A program made the translations under genes and the position numbers. DNA of 64,000 bases. Source: Zobellia uliginosa. GTDB lineage: Bacteria > Bacteroidota > Bacteroidia > Flavobacteriales > Flavobacteriaceae. Within the stretch, counting starts at the first letter, position 1. Every line of letters starts with the position of its first letter. Positions 46,524 to 56,079 of the stretch are shown here, in pieces. The notes beneath the pieces were generated by a model. It was given only the letters and a program-made list of their open reading frames with translations, was not told the origin of the DNA and ran no database searches. The stretch lies in assembly GCF_018860745.1 (NCBI RefSeq), contig NZ_JAHKPY010000003.1, forward strand, positions 62,001-126,000. The letters run 5' to 3'.

Positions 46524-47822
46524 ATGAAAACTAATCCACGGAGAAAATTTTTAAAACAAACTTCTAAAACAGTAGCAGCCGGTATGGTGTTTAGTCATCT
46601 TCCCGTTTTTTCAAATGTTAATGTCTTGGGGCAGCAAAAAATAAAATTGGGTTTAGTGGGTTGTGGAGGTCGTGGTACTGGGGCAATATTTCAAGCTTTA
46701 ACGGCGTCAAAATCTGTAGAATTAGTAGCAATGGGGGACGTTTTTCAACATGAGTTGGATAATAGTTTTGAAAGAGTTTCTATAGATTTTCCCGAACAAG
46801 TCAATGTACCGCGAGAACGTAAATTTTTGGGATTAGAAGCGTACAAAAATGTTATTGATGAGTGTGATGCGGTAATTTTGGCTACACCACCTGGTTTTAG
46901 ACCTGATCATTTTGAATATGCCATAGCATCTGGCAAACATGTTTTTCTAGAAAAACCATTAGCTGTTGATGGTCCTGGATATAGAAAAGTGATAGAAACC
47001 GGAAAATTGGCAACGGAGAAGAAGTTAAACGTTGTAGTTGGGTTACAATTCCGTTATGAAATTGCACTAAATAAATTGGTGGAAAAAATTCATGCAGGTG
47101 ATATTGGAGACGTTCTTTCTATGAATGTTTATTATAACGTTGGTATGGCTACCGTACATCCACGAAAACCAGGTCAAACAGAATTGGAATATCAAATTAG
47201 TAATTGGCATTATTTTAATTGGTTATGGGGCGGTCAACTTGCCGGTCAGGCCATTCACCAAATTGATGTAGTTAATTGGATTAAAAAAGATTACCCCATT
47301 AAAGCAAGTGGAATGGGAGGTAGGGCAATGCTTAAAGGGCCGGACCATGGAGAGATATTTGACCATCATTATGTAGAATATGAGTATGCCGATGGTACAA
47401 AACTACATGTACAGTGTAGACAAATGGATAATTGTGCCAATAGACTGGGCTTTAATATTCAGGGTTCTAAAGGTAAGGCAGATGAACGTTTTCAGATGGT
47501 TGATTTAGAAGGAAATTCGCTTTGGAGATATAGAGACAAAGATGATCCATCATCTTCACAGATTGAACAGGATGAATTTATAGGAGCAATTTTAGGAAAC
47601 AAACCCTATGTGAACAATACTAAGTACGGAGCAGAAAGTTCAATGACGACTATCATGGGTAGAATGGCAATTGAATCTGGTAAAATTATTGATTTGGAAA
47701 AGGCGAAAGGGTCTAATTTAAGTATAGTGCCTTCCGAATTATCTTGGGATATGAAAATGCCTAATGCACCATTAGAAGATGGTAATTATGCGATTCCAAA
47801 GCCGGGAATTCCTGTATTGTAA
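46524..47822 (+). CDS. Tat-exported Gfo/Idh/MocA family oxidoreductase
   Basis: The 432-residue protein begins with a Tat-like signal (PRRKFLKQTS, hydrophobic part to about residue 35). The nucleotide motif is LGLVGCGGRGTG, and the catalytic EKP block is VFLEKPLAVDG. Later GLQFRYE and HQIDVVNW fit the second domain, with the His in the position of the usual catalytic His. It is exported, unlike the three genes before it, so oxidation or glycoside cleavage may start in the periplasm before uptake. The lipoprotein gene follows after 16 bases. Confidence 0.85.
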   Translation: MKTNPRRKFLKQTSKTVAAGMVFSHLPVFSNVNVLGQQKIKLGLVGCGGRGTGAIFQALTASKSVELVAMGDVFQHELDNSFERVSIDFPEQVNVPRERKFLGLEAYKNVIDECDAVILATPPGFRPDHFEYAIASGKHVFLEKPLAVDGPGYRKVIETGKLATEKKLNVVVGLQFRYEIALNKLVEKIHAGDIGDVLSMNVYYNVGMATVHPRKPGQTELEYQISNWHYFNWLWGGQLAGQAIHQIDVVNWIKKDYPIKASGMGGRAMLKGPDHGEIFDHHYVEYEYADGTKLHVQCRQMDNCANRLGFNIQGSKGKADERFQMVDLEGNSLWRYRDKDDPSSSQIEQDEFIGAILGNKPYVNNTKYGAESSMTTIMGRMAIESGKIIDLEKAKGSNLSIVPSELSWDMKMPNAPLEDGNYAIPKPGIPVL

Positions 47823-47838
47823 ATGAATTAATCTGAGC

Positions 47839-49023
47839 ATGAAAAATTTAATTAATTGCGTTGTCTTTGTTTTATTGATTTCAGGTTGTTCTACGTCGGA
47901 GAAGATGCCTGTTGTTATTGTTTCTGAAACTGTGGGCTTAGACCGTCCTTTAGAATATGTAAACCCAACGATTAGTTTGGATAGTGAATTGCTGGAGAAT
48001 GAGATGTTAGTAGCTATTGACCCAGAAGATGGAACTGCTATACCGGTTGATGATACAGCATTTGTTAAAAATGAAAATCGGTTTGAATATTCTATAATTT
48101 TTCCGATTACGCTTACGGCAAATCAAACCAAAAAAATCAATATCAGTATTCAAGAAAAGAGTAAGATTGGATTACCTATTCAGCAAATGCTCTCCGAAGA
48201 TAATCTAGCTGTAGAGAACAAATATTACAAAGCTACTTTTAGCACGGAAGATGATAAACGCGGCGGACAAGTAAAGGGAATAGAGTTGAAAAACTTTAAA
48301 AATCAGCTGCTGAAAAGAAGCCATATTGCAATGCATTGGGCTCCCAATTTTTCTAAAAGTAATTCAGAGTTTTATTTTAATTTAGAAGATTTACGACCGG
48401 ATTCCAAAAATCACATAGAAGTAGAAAAGTACCGTGTAGTCAAGGAACGTTCAGGTAGTACGGATAGCGTGCCCGAGATTCTAATTGAAGGACGTTACGA
48501 GTTTTATGATAATCTGCCTTATTTTTTGTTTGAGTCTATTATTTCGGTTCAAAAAAAGGTGGAACTAAATCTCTTGCGTAATGATGAAATGACTATGGAT
48601 AGTCTTTTTACCCATCTTGCGTATGCTAAAAAAGATGGTACCATTAAACGGTTAAATTTATACTCCGATGAACTAGATTTTTTAGAAGAATGTCATATTA
48701 CTGATGATGCAGCTTGGTTGGCTTTTTATAATTTAGAAAAAGGTTATGGTTTTGGTTCAATACGTCTTCAGTACGATAATGCAAATACAAAAGGCGAGCC
48801 CTCACCAACGCACAATCCATACACCAAGATTACCAAATCTTCAAATAATGGTAGATATTGGAACAGAGTTTTATCCGATACTATTCAGACCTTTCCGGTT
48901 GGAAGCCGCTACTACGAGAAAAACGCGTATCTAATTTTTTCGGTAGATATAGAAAATCCTGACAAGGAAATTAAGAATTATGCGAAGCGCTTAAAGCATC
49001 CATTATCGATAAAACTAGATTAG
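47839..49023 (+). CDS. Lipoprotein of unknown function in the Nramp-like operon
   Basis: The 394-residue protein has a lipoprotein signal (lipid Cys17, ISGCSTS). I do not recognise the family. It looks all-beta: an N-terminal Ig-like segment of about 100 residues (VVIVSETVGLDRPLEYV...), then a larger beta-rich domain with aromatic and charged patches (MHWAPNFSKS, FYFNLEDLRPDS, GYGFGSIRL, NNGRYWNRVL). The NxRYWNR segment could be part of a sugar-binding or lyase site, but that is a guess. It ends the operon just before the convergent sulfatase gene. Confidence 0.65.
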   Translation: MKNLINCVVFVLLISGCSTSEKMPVVIVSETVGLDRPLEYVNPTISLDSELLENEMLVAIDPEDGTAIPVDDTAFVKNENRFEYSIIFPITLTANQTKKINISIQEKSKIGLPIQQMLSEDNLAVENKYYKATFSTEDDKRGGQVKGIELKNFKNQLLKRSHIAMHWAPNFSKSNSEFYFNLEDLRPDSKNHIEVEKYRVVKERSGSTDSVPEILIEGRYEFYDNLPYFLFESIISVQKKVELNLLRNDEMTMDSLFTHLAYAKKDGTIKRLNLYSDELDFLEECHITDDAAWLAFYNLEKGYGFGSIRLQYDNANTKGEPSPTHNPYTKITKSSNNGRYWNRVLSDTIQTFPVGSRYYEKNAYLIFSVDIENPDKEIKNYAKRLKHPLSIKLD

Positions 49024-49082
49024 AATTTAGTTGTAATCAAGGTGAGATTTTTCAATAATTTTTAAATAACATAAGCGGTATA

Positions 49083-50741
49083 TCATAGTCTTACATAATC
49101 TTTTGGGGCCATATTTCCTTTCCATCCTTTGTTGAATTGGAGCAATAATTCTTTTACAAGTTCAGGATTGTCTTTTGCAATATTTATAGTTTCTGCAGGG
49201 TCTTTAGCATGATCGTAAAGCTCAATAAAAACGGGTTCTGCATTTTTATCAGTATAGTCTTTCCAAACAATAAACCGATAATTTTTGGTACGCATAGAAT
49301 AACCCATTAGTCGGTTTTCAAATAAATCACGGTCCCATTTTTCGCCCTGTTGTTTCTTTATCCGCGTTTCAACTTCTTCTATTAAAGGTCCAAAAGAAGT
49401 TTCGCGCATTCCTTTTGACAATGGATTTGCAGCCCATTCCCTAAGCGCAGGAGTAGGAAATTGAGAAAAGACCGCTGTTTTCCATTCCTGTTCGGGATTA
49501 GATAGTAGGGGAGTAAAGCTCTGACCCTCCAAAGTAGCCGGTTTGGATATACCTGCCAATTCGCACAGTGTTGGATACATATCTACTAATTCAACCAAAG
49601 CATCGGTAGATTTACCTCTGTTTTCTTTTGCCATGTTTGGAGTCCAAATAATTAAAGGAACTCGGGTAGCTATTTCATAATTGGTAGCTTTTCCCCAAAT
49701 ACCCATATCGCCTAAATGCCACCCGTGGTCACTCCACAAAATAACAATGGTATTATCTCTTATTCCAGCATCATCAAGAGCATTCAACATTCTACCTATT
49801 TGGGCATCAACATAACTTACACAGGCCAGATAAGCATGTTTTAGTTTTATAGCTTGTTCAGGGCTTATATCTCCTTGTTTGGGAATATCCGCTCTGGCTC
49901 GTAATTCAAAGGATGCATGTAGTCCCATAGTGGCGCCATCTTTTGGAGCTTGTTCATGCTCAGCAAGTTTAATATCCGATTCACTGTACAGGTCCCAATA
50001 CTTTTTGGGTGCAATCCAATCTAGGTGTGGTTTTTTCATTCCCATACCCAAGAAAAAAGGTTTGTCAGGATTTTTCTGCAACATATCTTTCATGGTAGCG
50101 ATGGCCATGTCTGTATTGAAACCGTCTTCGTAAGCATTGTCCGGAAAATCGGCAAATTCATAGGCAGGACCTTTTCCAAGTCCATTTCTCAGCGCATTTT
50201 CTCCGTATTTAGCTATCATAGCAGCGCTATTTTCCTTTTGCATTTTAATATTTTCCGGTAATTTAAAACCGAATTTTACATCCTTTTTACCCAGCTGAAC
50301 AGGAGTTCTACTCCAAGAAAGTTCTGGGTCATTATATTTCCCATGGTAAATTTTACCCGTGTATACGGACTCATAGCCATTGGCTTTAAAGTGCTGTGGT
50401 AGTGTTGCTATATCGGGATTTTTATCTCTGAAATAGGTGAAGTTTTCAATTACTTGAATAGTTTCAGGTCTAGCGCCAGTCATTAGACTAGCTCTAGAAG
50501 GGCTACAAATGGCTTGTTGGCAATAAGCATTGTTAAAGCGTAAACCGTCATTCGCTAAAGCATCAATGTTTGGTGTAATCGCAATATCAGAACCGTACAC
50601 ACCTAACTCAGGCCTTAAATCGTCTATGGCTAAAAACAAGATATTGGGTTGCTTGGCTTTTTCTTCTACAACGGCTTTGGGTTCGTTCTTACAGCTGGCA
50701 AGTATTCCAAAAATGATAAGAGCGAAAATTCGAAGATTCAT
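49083..50741 (-). CDS. Sulfatase, iduronate-2-sulfatase-like (family S1), lipoprotein
   Basis: The 552-residue lipoprotein (lipid Cys17, LASCKNE) has its formylglycine Cys79 in CSPSRASLMTGARP. The start FLAIDDLRPELGVYG and the block SDHGWHLGDMGIWGK are those of iduronate-2-sulfatase-like enzymes. In marine bacteria this group acts on several sulfated uronic-acid or galactan oligomers, for example in ulvan or porphyran use, so human-type dermatan sulfate is not implied. It faces an HTCS gene (50974) and converges on the unknown lipoprotein. Confidence 0.9.
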   Translation of the reverse strand: MNLRIFALIIFGILASCKNEPKAVVEEKAKQPNILFLAIDDLRPELGVYGSDIAITPNIDALANDGLRFNNAYCQQAICSPSRASLMTGARPETIQVIENFTYFRDKNPDIATLPQHFKANGYESVYTGKIYHGKYNDPELSWSRTPVQLGKKDVKFGFKLPENIKMQKENSAAMIAKYGENALRNGLGKGPAYEFADFPDNAYEDGFNTDMAIATMKDMLQKNPDKPFFLGMGMKKPHLDWIAPKKYWDLYSESDIKLAEHEQAPKDGATMGLHASFELRARADIPKQGDISPEQAIKLKHAYLACVSYVDAQIGRMLNALDDAGIRDNTIVILWSDHGWHLGDMGIWGKATNYEIATRVPLIIWTPNMAKENRGKSTDALVELVDMYPTLCELAGISKPATLEGQSFTPLLSNPEQEWKTAVFSQFPTPALREWAANPLSKGMRETSFGPLIEEVETRIKKQQGEKWDRDLFENRLMGYSMRTKNYRFIVWKDYTDKNAEPVFIELYDHAKDPAETINIAKDNPELVKELLLQFNKGWKGNMAPKDYVRL

Positions 50742-50973
50742 ATTTTTATATTTGATGACTAATTGATGGTAAATACATCTAGTTTACAAAATAACCTTAA
50801 AATTCGGATTTTAAGTTTCTTGATTTTATCATGCGTCGGCACTATTTTAACTCTAACCATATTGTTGTGGTAGTGGATAGCTATATCATTTTTGGCTAGG
50901 CCCGTTAAAATTAAGTGTAAATAATACATCAAAAATAATTTATCGTTTAATAGAATTATTCTATATTCAAAAC
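50742..50973. other. Divergent region, sulfatase/HTCS
   Basis: These 232 bases separate two divergent genes and no gene was seen. They should contain the promoters of both; no unambiguous boxes were found. Confidence 0.3.
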
Positions 50974-53900
50974 ATGGGTAAAGTTTCTTGCTTATATTTC
51001 TATGTCGTGACGATTTTAGCTTTGGGCTTTTCGGTCGTGATTCATGCTCAAGAGAATACTAATGATTTTGAAATCACCCATTTTCAATTACCAATAGAGA
51101 CCAGCACATCTCATATTCTGGAAGATCGCTATGGCTTTATTTGGATAGCTTCTACTAACGGTTTATGGCGTTTTGATGGGGGTAATTTTAAGAATTATAG
51201 TAAAAATGAGAATGAACAGACCAGTATAACAGATAATCATGTTTCATATCTCTATGAGGACAGCATGGGCACGTTATGGATTGGAACCTACGGCGGAGGG
51301 CTTCTTAAATATGACCGTGAATATGACCGCTTTCAACGATTTATTCATGATGATAACAATCCGGAAAGTCTTAGCTTTAATGAGGTACGGGTTATTTATG
51401 AAACATCAGACCACTCCTTCTATATAGGAACGGATGGCGGTGGACTCAACCTAATGGATAGAGAAACCGGTACTTTCAAAAGGTATCAGCATAAGGCGAA
51501 AGATGTTAGCAGTATCAGTCATAACAATGTACTGGATATTGAGGAAGATGATGATGGCCGACTTTTTATTGGAACTTGGATCGGTTTAAATATTTTTGAT
51601 TCTGATACTGGTAGTTTTACCCGTCTTTCTCAAAATACACCTAATGCTTCTCATTCGTATCCACTATTGGAATTTTATGAAGAACTCCTGATATCAAATA
51701 CCAAGTTATATACTTTAGATAAAGTGAACCGGTTTCATGACCTTGATTTTATTTTTAAAAATGCTAGCCATATAGAACCGGATTATGAGGATAATTGCTG
51801 GTTCGTAAAAAATGATGAAATAATAATAGTTGGGCGTGATTTTAAAGTAAAAAAGCACATCTCATTAAACGAGAGATTTACGGATAGGTCATTTTTTTTA
51901 AGTGATATTTTTCATAACCCTTCAAAAGAAGACTCTTGGGTATTGGACCATGGGGGTCATTTTTTTCATATTAAGAAATCCCCTAAAATATTTCGTCATT
52001 TTGTAGACAATAGAGGAGGTAGCCAAATTCTCAATACTACTACTAATTATTGGGTTTTGCGGAAGGGTACTGTAAAAATTTATTCAAAAAAGGATTTGAG
52101 TTTTGTAAACGAACTTACAGGATTCGTTAATAGAACTTATATGAGTTCCTATGGTAAGGAAATGGTGTGGGTGGCGGATACAAATACGATTAAACAATTT
52201 ACCCAAGCCGGTGAACTGGTAAATATTATTCCACGAAAACGTGCAGAACTTTTTGGACTTTTAGAAACAAGTGAAGGCCTTATCTGGACCGGAGAAGTTT
52301 TGGGAGCACGGATTTATAATCCTAAAACAGGGGTAACCGTTTATTTTGACTGTGACCCGAACGACCCTAATGGTATTGGTTACTTTCATAGGGCTAACGA
52401 ACTTTTTGAAGACTATAAAAATCAAATTTGGCTTGGAACCAATGGTGACGGGGTCAAGCGATATGTTCCTGAGAAGAATATATTTGTGCATTACAGGCAT
52501 GAAATCGGTAACACGGCTACAGTGAACAACAATTTCATAAATGTAATTTTTGAGGATGCAGACAGGACCCTTTGGGTAGGTACCAATTCGGGACTTTGCA
52601 GTTATGATGTTGACAAAGACGCTTTTATTCAATATGATAATAGCCTGTTGAAGGATAGAATTATCAATAGAATTGAGCAAGATGCCGAGGGGAATTTGTG
52701 GTTAGGTACAAGTAACGGACTGATAAAACTTGATGTTAAGAATGATGTAGTCCGTATTTTGAATGAACAAGATGGCCTCATATCTCAAAAAATAGGTATC
52801 TCAAGTTTGGTTACAGATGAAGGCCATATGGTATTTGGTACCAATAAGGGTTTAATGACTTTTAACCCAAAAGAGGTTGTGCCAAGCACCAAGACACCAT
52901 CGGTCTATATTTCAAAATTATGGGTGAATAATGAATTGGTTTCACCCAATAGTAGTTACATAAAAAAGAGTATTGAAGTAGAAGACCATTTACAGCTGTC
53001 TTACAAAGATCAAAAGATAGAACTCGGTTTTCAAGCTATTCAGTATGAGAATGCGCAGCGTTGTCAGTACGCCTATAAACTAGAAGGTTTTGAAGAGGAT
53101 TGGACCATTGCTAACGGTACAAGGGCCACGTATACCAACCTGCCTTCAGGGAATTATAAATTTTTGCTAAAGGTATCCAACGAGGACGGTATTTGGACGG
53201 ACAAATTGAAAAGTATAAGTATTGGCGTAACGCCTCCATTTTGGGAACGCTCATGGGTACAAATTCTTGCGGCCCTATTCGTTTTATCAATTGCATTTTG
53301 GGGTTTTAGGTTTTTCTTGTTGCGGGAAAGAACCAAAAATATGTTTGAAATCGAGAAACAACGGGTGTATCAATTTGAAGAATTGGCCCAGATGAAACTT
53401 CGGTTTTTTACCAATATATCGCATGAATTGAGAACTCCTTTAACACTAATCACTTCTCCGCTAGATAAATTTATTAGGAAAGGGGTAAGACCGGATACTA
53501 AGGTTTTACAGATGATGCATAGGAACAGTAATCGTCTGTTGGAGCTGATAAATCAGATTTTGGATTTTAGAAAACTTGAAGGGAACCAGCAATTAAGAAT
53601 TAAACCACATGATGAACTTTTGGTCTGTACCAATATGAGTACGGCCTATGAATATTGGGCAAAAGAGAAAAACATAAACTTTACTTGTGAAACATCCGAG
53701 ACGGATTGTACGTTGTATTTTGATGAGGATATCATTAAGAAGATTGTCTCTAATTTGGTATCTAATGCATTCAAGTTTACATCAAGAAATGGAAAAATAA
53801 GCCTAAAAGCCACTTATGATATTCTTGAAATTGATAAGGATGAAAAAGTTAAAAAAGGAAATCTTCTGATAGAAGTAATAGATAATGGTTTGGGCATCCC

Positions 53901-54888
53901 AAAAAAATATCAAAAGAAAGTTTTTGAGCGGTTTTATCAGATGGATGAAACCCCAAATAAGGGCTATAGTAGTGGTATTGGACTTTCCTTAACATCGGAA
54001 TTGGTAAAATTGCATAAAGGTGATATACACTTAGAAAGTGAAGAAGGGAATGGTTCACATTTTATGATTACACTCCCGATAGGGTATGCTATTTATGAAA
54101 CAAATATAGAGGAAACGCCAGCTCCATCCGCTGAAAGTATATCTGGAGAAACGGTTGTTTTAATAATTGAAGACAATGAAGATATTCGAAATTATTTGAC
54201 ATCAGAGCTATCTGATGATTATGTTATTCTACAAGCAGATAATGGTAAGGATGGTTTTCATCTGGCGTTGGAACATGTTCCTGATATTGTTATTAGTGAT
54301 ATAATGATGCCTATGTTTGATGGAATTCAGGTGGCCAACCAATTAAAGGCAAATGAACTTACGGCTCATATTCCATTAATGTTCCTAACTGCAAAAACCG
54401 GATTGGAAAATAAATTGAAAGGTCTGGAAACAGGTGCCGAGGATTATATTGAGAAGCCTTTTAATGTTTCGGAAATTAAGATGAAAATCCAAAACCGATT
54501 AGAAAGCAGACATCGACTTATCAAAAAATATCAGAAAGAAGAATTGTTTGAAGAACCGGTAATTACGGTAGACCAATATCTGATAAAAGTTAATGAAGTG
54601 ATTGATAATAATCTTGATAACGCAGATTTTTCAATCGATTTTTTATGTGATGAATTGGCCATAGGACGTTCGCAACTGTACCGTAAAATCCAGGCACTAA
54701 CCGGTAAGACGATCATAGAGTATATCAACACCTATAAACTATCTAAAGCTATGCCCATGTTGCAAGAAGGGCGTTTAAGTATAAAAGAGATTGCGTTTAG
54801 CGTGGGGTATAATGACAATAGGTATTTCAGCCGGATCTTCAAAAAGGAATTCGGACACCCACCGTCATACTATGTGCCTAATAAATAG
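50974..54888 (+). CDS. Hybrid two-component system (HTCS) regulator
   Basis: The 1304-residue protein senses a glycan fragment in the periplasm and switches on genes directly. It has a signal peptide (to about 26), Reg_prop beta-propeller repeats such as GFIWIASTNGLWRFDG and GTLWIGTYGGGLLKYD (about 45-650), a Y_Y_Y domain, a membrane segment (about 760-782), a HisKA domain with the phosphorylated His near 815 (FFTNISHELRTPLTL), an HATPase domain, a receiver domain with Asp near 1109 (DIVISDIMMPMFDG), and an AraC-type HTH at the C-terminus. No part is missing. Likely targets are the divergent sulfatase and the operon beyond it. Confidence 0.95.
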   Translation: MGKVSCLYFYVVTILALGFSVVIHAQENTNDFEITHFQLPIETSTSHILEDRYGFIWIASTNGLWRFDGGNFKNYSKNENEQTSITDNHVSYLYEDSMGTLWIGTYGGGLLKYDREYDRFQRFIHDDNNPESLSFNEVRVIYETSDHSFYIGTDGGGLNLMDRETGTFKRYQHKAKDVSSISHNNVLDIEEDDDGRLFIGTWIGLNIFDSDTGSFTRLSQNTPNASHSYPLLEFYEELLISNTKLYTLDKVNRFHDLDFIFKNASHIEPDYEDNCWFVKNDEIIIVGRDFKVKKHISLNERFTDRSFFLSDIFHNPSKEDSWVLDHGGHFFHIKKSPKIFRHFVDNRGGSQILNTTTNYWVLRKGTVKIYSKKDLSFVNELTGFVNRTYMSSYGKEMVWVADTNTIKQFTQAGELVNIIPRKRAELFGLLETSEGLIWTGEVLGARIYNPKTGVTVYFDCDPNDPNGIGYFHRANELFEDYKNQIWLGTNGDGVKRYVPEKNIFVHYRHEIGNTATVNNNFINVIFEDADRTLWVGTNSGLCSYDVDKDAFIQYDNSLLKDRIINRIEQDAEGNLWLGTSNGLIKLDVKNDVVRILNEQDGLISQKIGISSLVTDEGHMVFGTNKGLMTFNPKEVVPSTKTPSVYISKLWVNNELVSPNSSYIKKSIEVEDHLQLSYKDQKIELGFQAIQYENAQRCQYAYKLEGFEEDWTIANGTRATYTNLPSGNYKFLLKVSNEDGIWTDKLKSISIGVTPPFWERSWVQILAALFVLSIAFWGFRFFLLRERTKNMFEIEKQRVYQFEELAQMKLRFFTNISHELRTPLTLITSPLDKFIRKGVRPDTKVLQMMHRNSNRLLELINQILDFRKLEGNQQLRIKPHDELLVCTNMSTAYEYWAKEKNINFTCETSETDCTLYFDEDIIKKIVSNLVSNAFKFTSRNGKISLKATYDILEIDKDEKVKKGNLLIEVIDNGLGIPKKYQKKVFERFYQMDETPNKGYSSGIGLSLTSELVKLHKGDIHLESEEGNGSHFMITLPIGYAIYETNIEETPAPSAESISGETVVLIIEDNEDIRNYLTSELSDDYVILQADNGKDGFHLALEHVPDIVISDIMMPMFDGIQVANQLKANELTAHIPLMFLTAKTGLENKLKGLETGAEDYIEKPFNVSEIKMKIQNRLESRHRLIKKYQKEELFEEPVITVDQYLIKVNEVIDNNLDNADFSIDFLCDELAIGRSQLYRKIQALTGKTIIEYINTYKLSKAMPMLQEGRLSIKEIAFSVGYNDNRYFSRIFKKEFGHPPSYYVPNK

Positions 54889-55006
54889 GTTAAATGTATG
54901 TAATAGACAAAAATTACACCTCTTTGTATAATTCGTCTACACTATAAAATACTTAGTTAGGTATTTTTGAAAAGCACAAATTCTGCTGCAACTTAAATAT
55001 ACTTTA

Positions 55007-56062
55007 ATGATGAACTCTAGACGAAATTTCATAAAACAATCCGCTTTTGCCGGTGCCGCATTGACTGTTCCTTCTTACAGTTTTGGAATCATAAATAAAC
55101 CGAAATTATCTGAGCGAATAATTGGGCATGGTGATTTTAAATATCGTGTACATAAGGAGTGGGGTAATCTTAATCCTGCGACTACGCCCATAAAAAATTG
55201 TCATGAGATGGTAATGGATTCCAAAGGCAGATTGATTATGGTTACGGACGAAGTCAAAAATAATATCATTGTGTATGATAAATCCGGTAAGCTGTTAAAG
55301 ACTTGGACGCACGATTTAAAATCTGGCCATGGTCTAACGCTTTTTAAGGAAGGCGAAGAAGATATGCTTTTCATTACCGATAATGACGGGCCTATTCTAA
55401 AAACCACTGTAGATGGTAGAGTGCTTATGCGGCTCCCAGACCCAAGAGACACGGGCGTTTATCAAAAAGACCAGAAATATAGACCTACAGAAACAGCTGT
55501 AGCGCCCAACGGAGATATTTATGTAGCTGACGGGTATGGTTCTGATTTTATTCTGCAATATAGCAAAGACGGAGAATTTATTAGAAAATTTGGAGGTCAT
55601 GGACTTGAGGACCATTTGTTTTCAACCGCGCATGGTGTGACTATAGATGATAGAGATCCCAATAATATAACCTTGTTATGTACGTCTAGAAAGCATAATT
55701 CATTTAAGCGTTACACCTTGGACGGGAAGTATTTATCCACTATTTTTCTGCCGGGAGCTTTTGTTTGTAGACCTGTCATAGATGATGAAAATCTATATTC
55801 TGGAGTTTGTTGGTCCAGATTAAAATATTTAGAGCAAACTCCAAATTCCGGTTTTGTAACTATTTTGGATGCGGATAATAAAGTGCTTTCCAACCCGGGA
55901 GGTACGGCACCGGTTTATGAAAATGGTCAATTACAGCTCATGGTTCAGGACATACCGCTTTTTAATCATTGTCATGATGTGTGTATTGATGAAGATAAGA
56001 ATATCTATGTCTGCCAATGGAACGCCAACAAAACATACCCTATAAAACTTGAAAGAGTATAA
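55007..56062 (+). CDS. Tat-exported six-bladed beta-propeller protein (NHL-repeat type)
   Basis: The 351-residue protein begins MMNSRRNFIKQSAFAGAA, a clear Tat signal. The rest consists of propeller blades with phrases like MVMDSKGRLIMVTDEVKNNIIVYDKSG and AVAPNGDIYVADGYGSD, which fit NHL/SMP-30-like repeats. HGLTLF, HGVTIDD and HDVCIDED place one His in each of three blades, as in metal-binding members such as peptidyl-alpha-hydroxyglycine lyase. A lyase or lactonase role is possible but not shown. It lies downstream of the HTCS and converges on the LacI gene. Confidence 0.75.
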   Translation: MMNSRRNFIKQSAFAGAALTVPSYSFGIINKPKLSERIIGHGDFKYRVHKEWGNLNPATTPIKNCHEMVMDSKGRLIMVTDEVKNNIIVYDKSGKLLKTWTHDLKSGHGLTLFKEGEEDMLFITDNDGPILKTTVDGRVLMRLPDPRDTGVYQKDQKYRPTETAVAPNGDIYVADGYGSDFILQYSKDGEFIRKFGGHGLEDHLFSTAHGVTIDDRDPNNITLLCTSRKHNSFKRYTLDGKYLSTIFLPGAFVCRPVIDDENLYSGVCWSRLKYLEQTPNSGFVTILDADNKVLSNPGGTAPVYENGQLQLMVQDIPLFNHCHDVCIDEDKNIYVCQWNANKTYPIKLERV

Positions 56063-56079
56063 TGATAACAAACTTTGTT

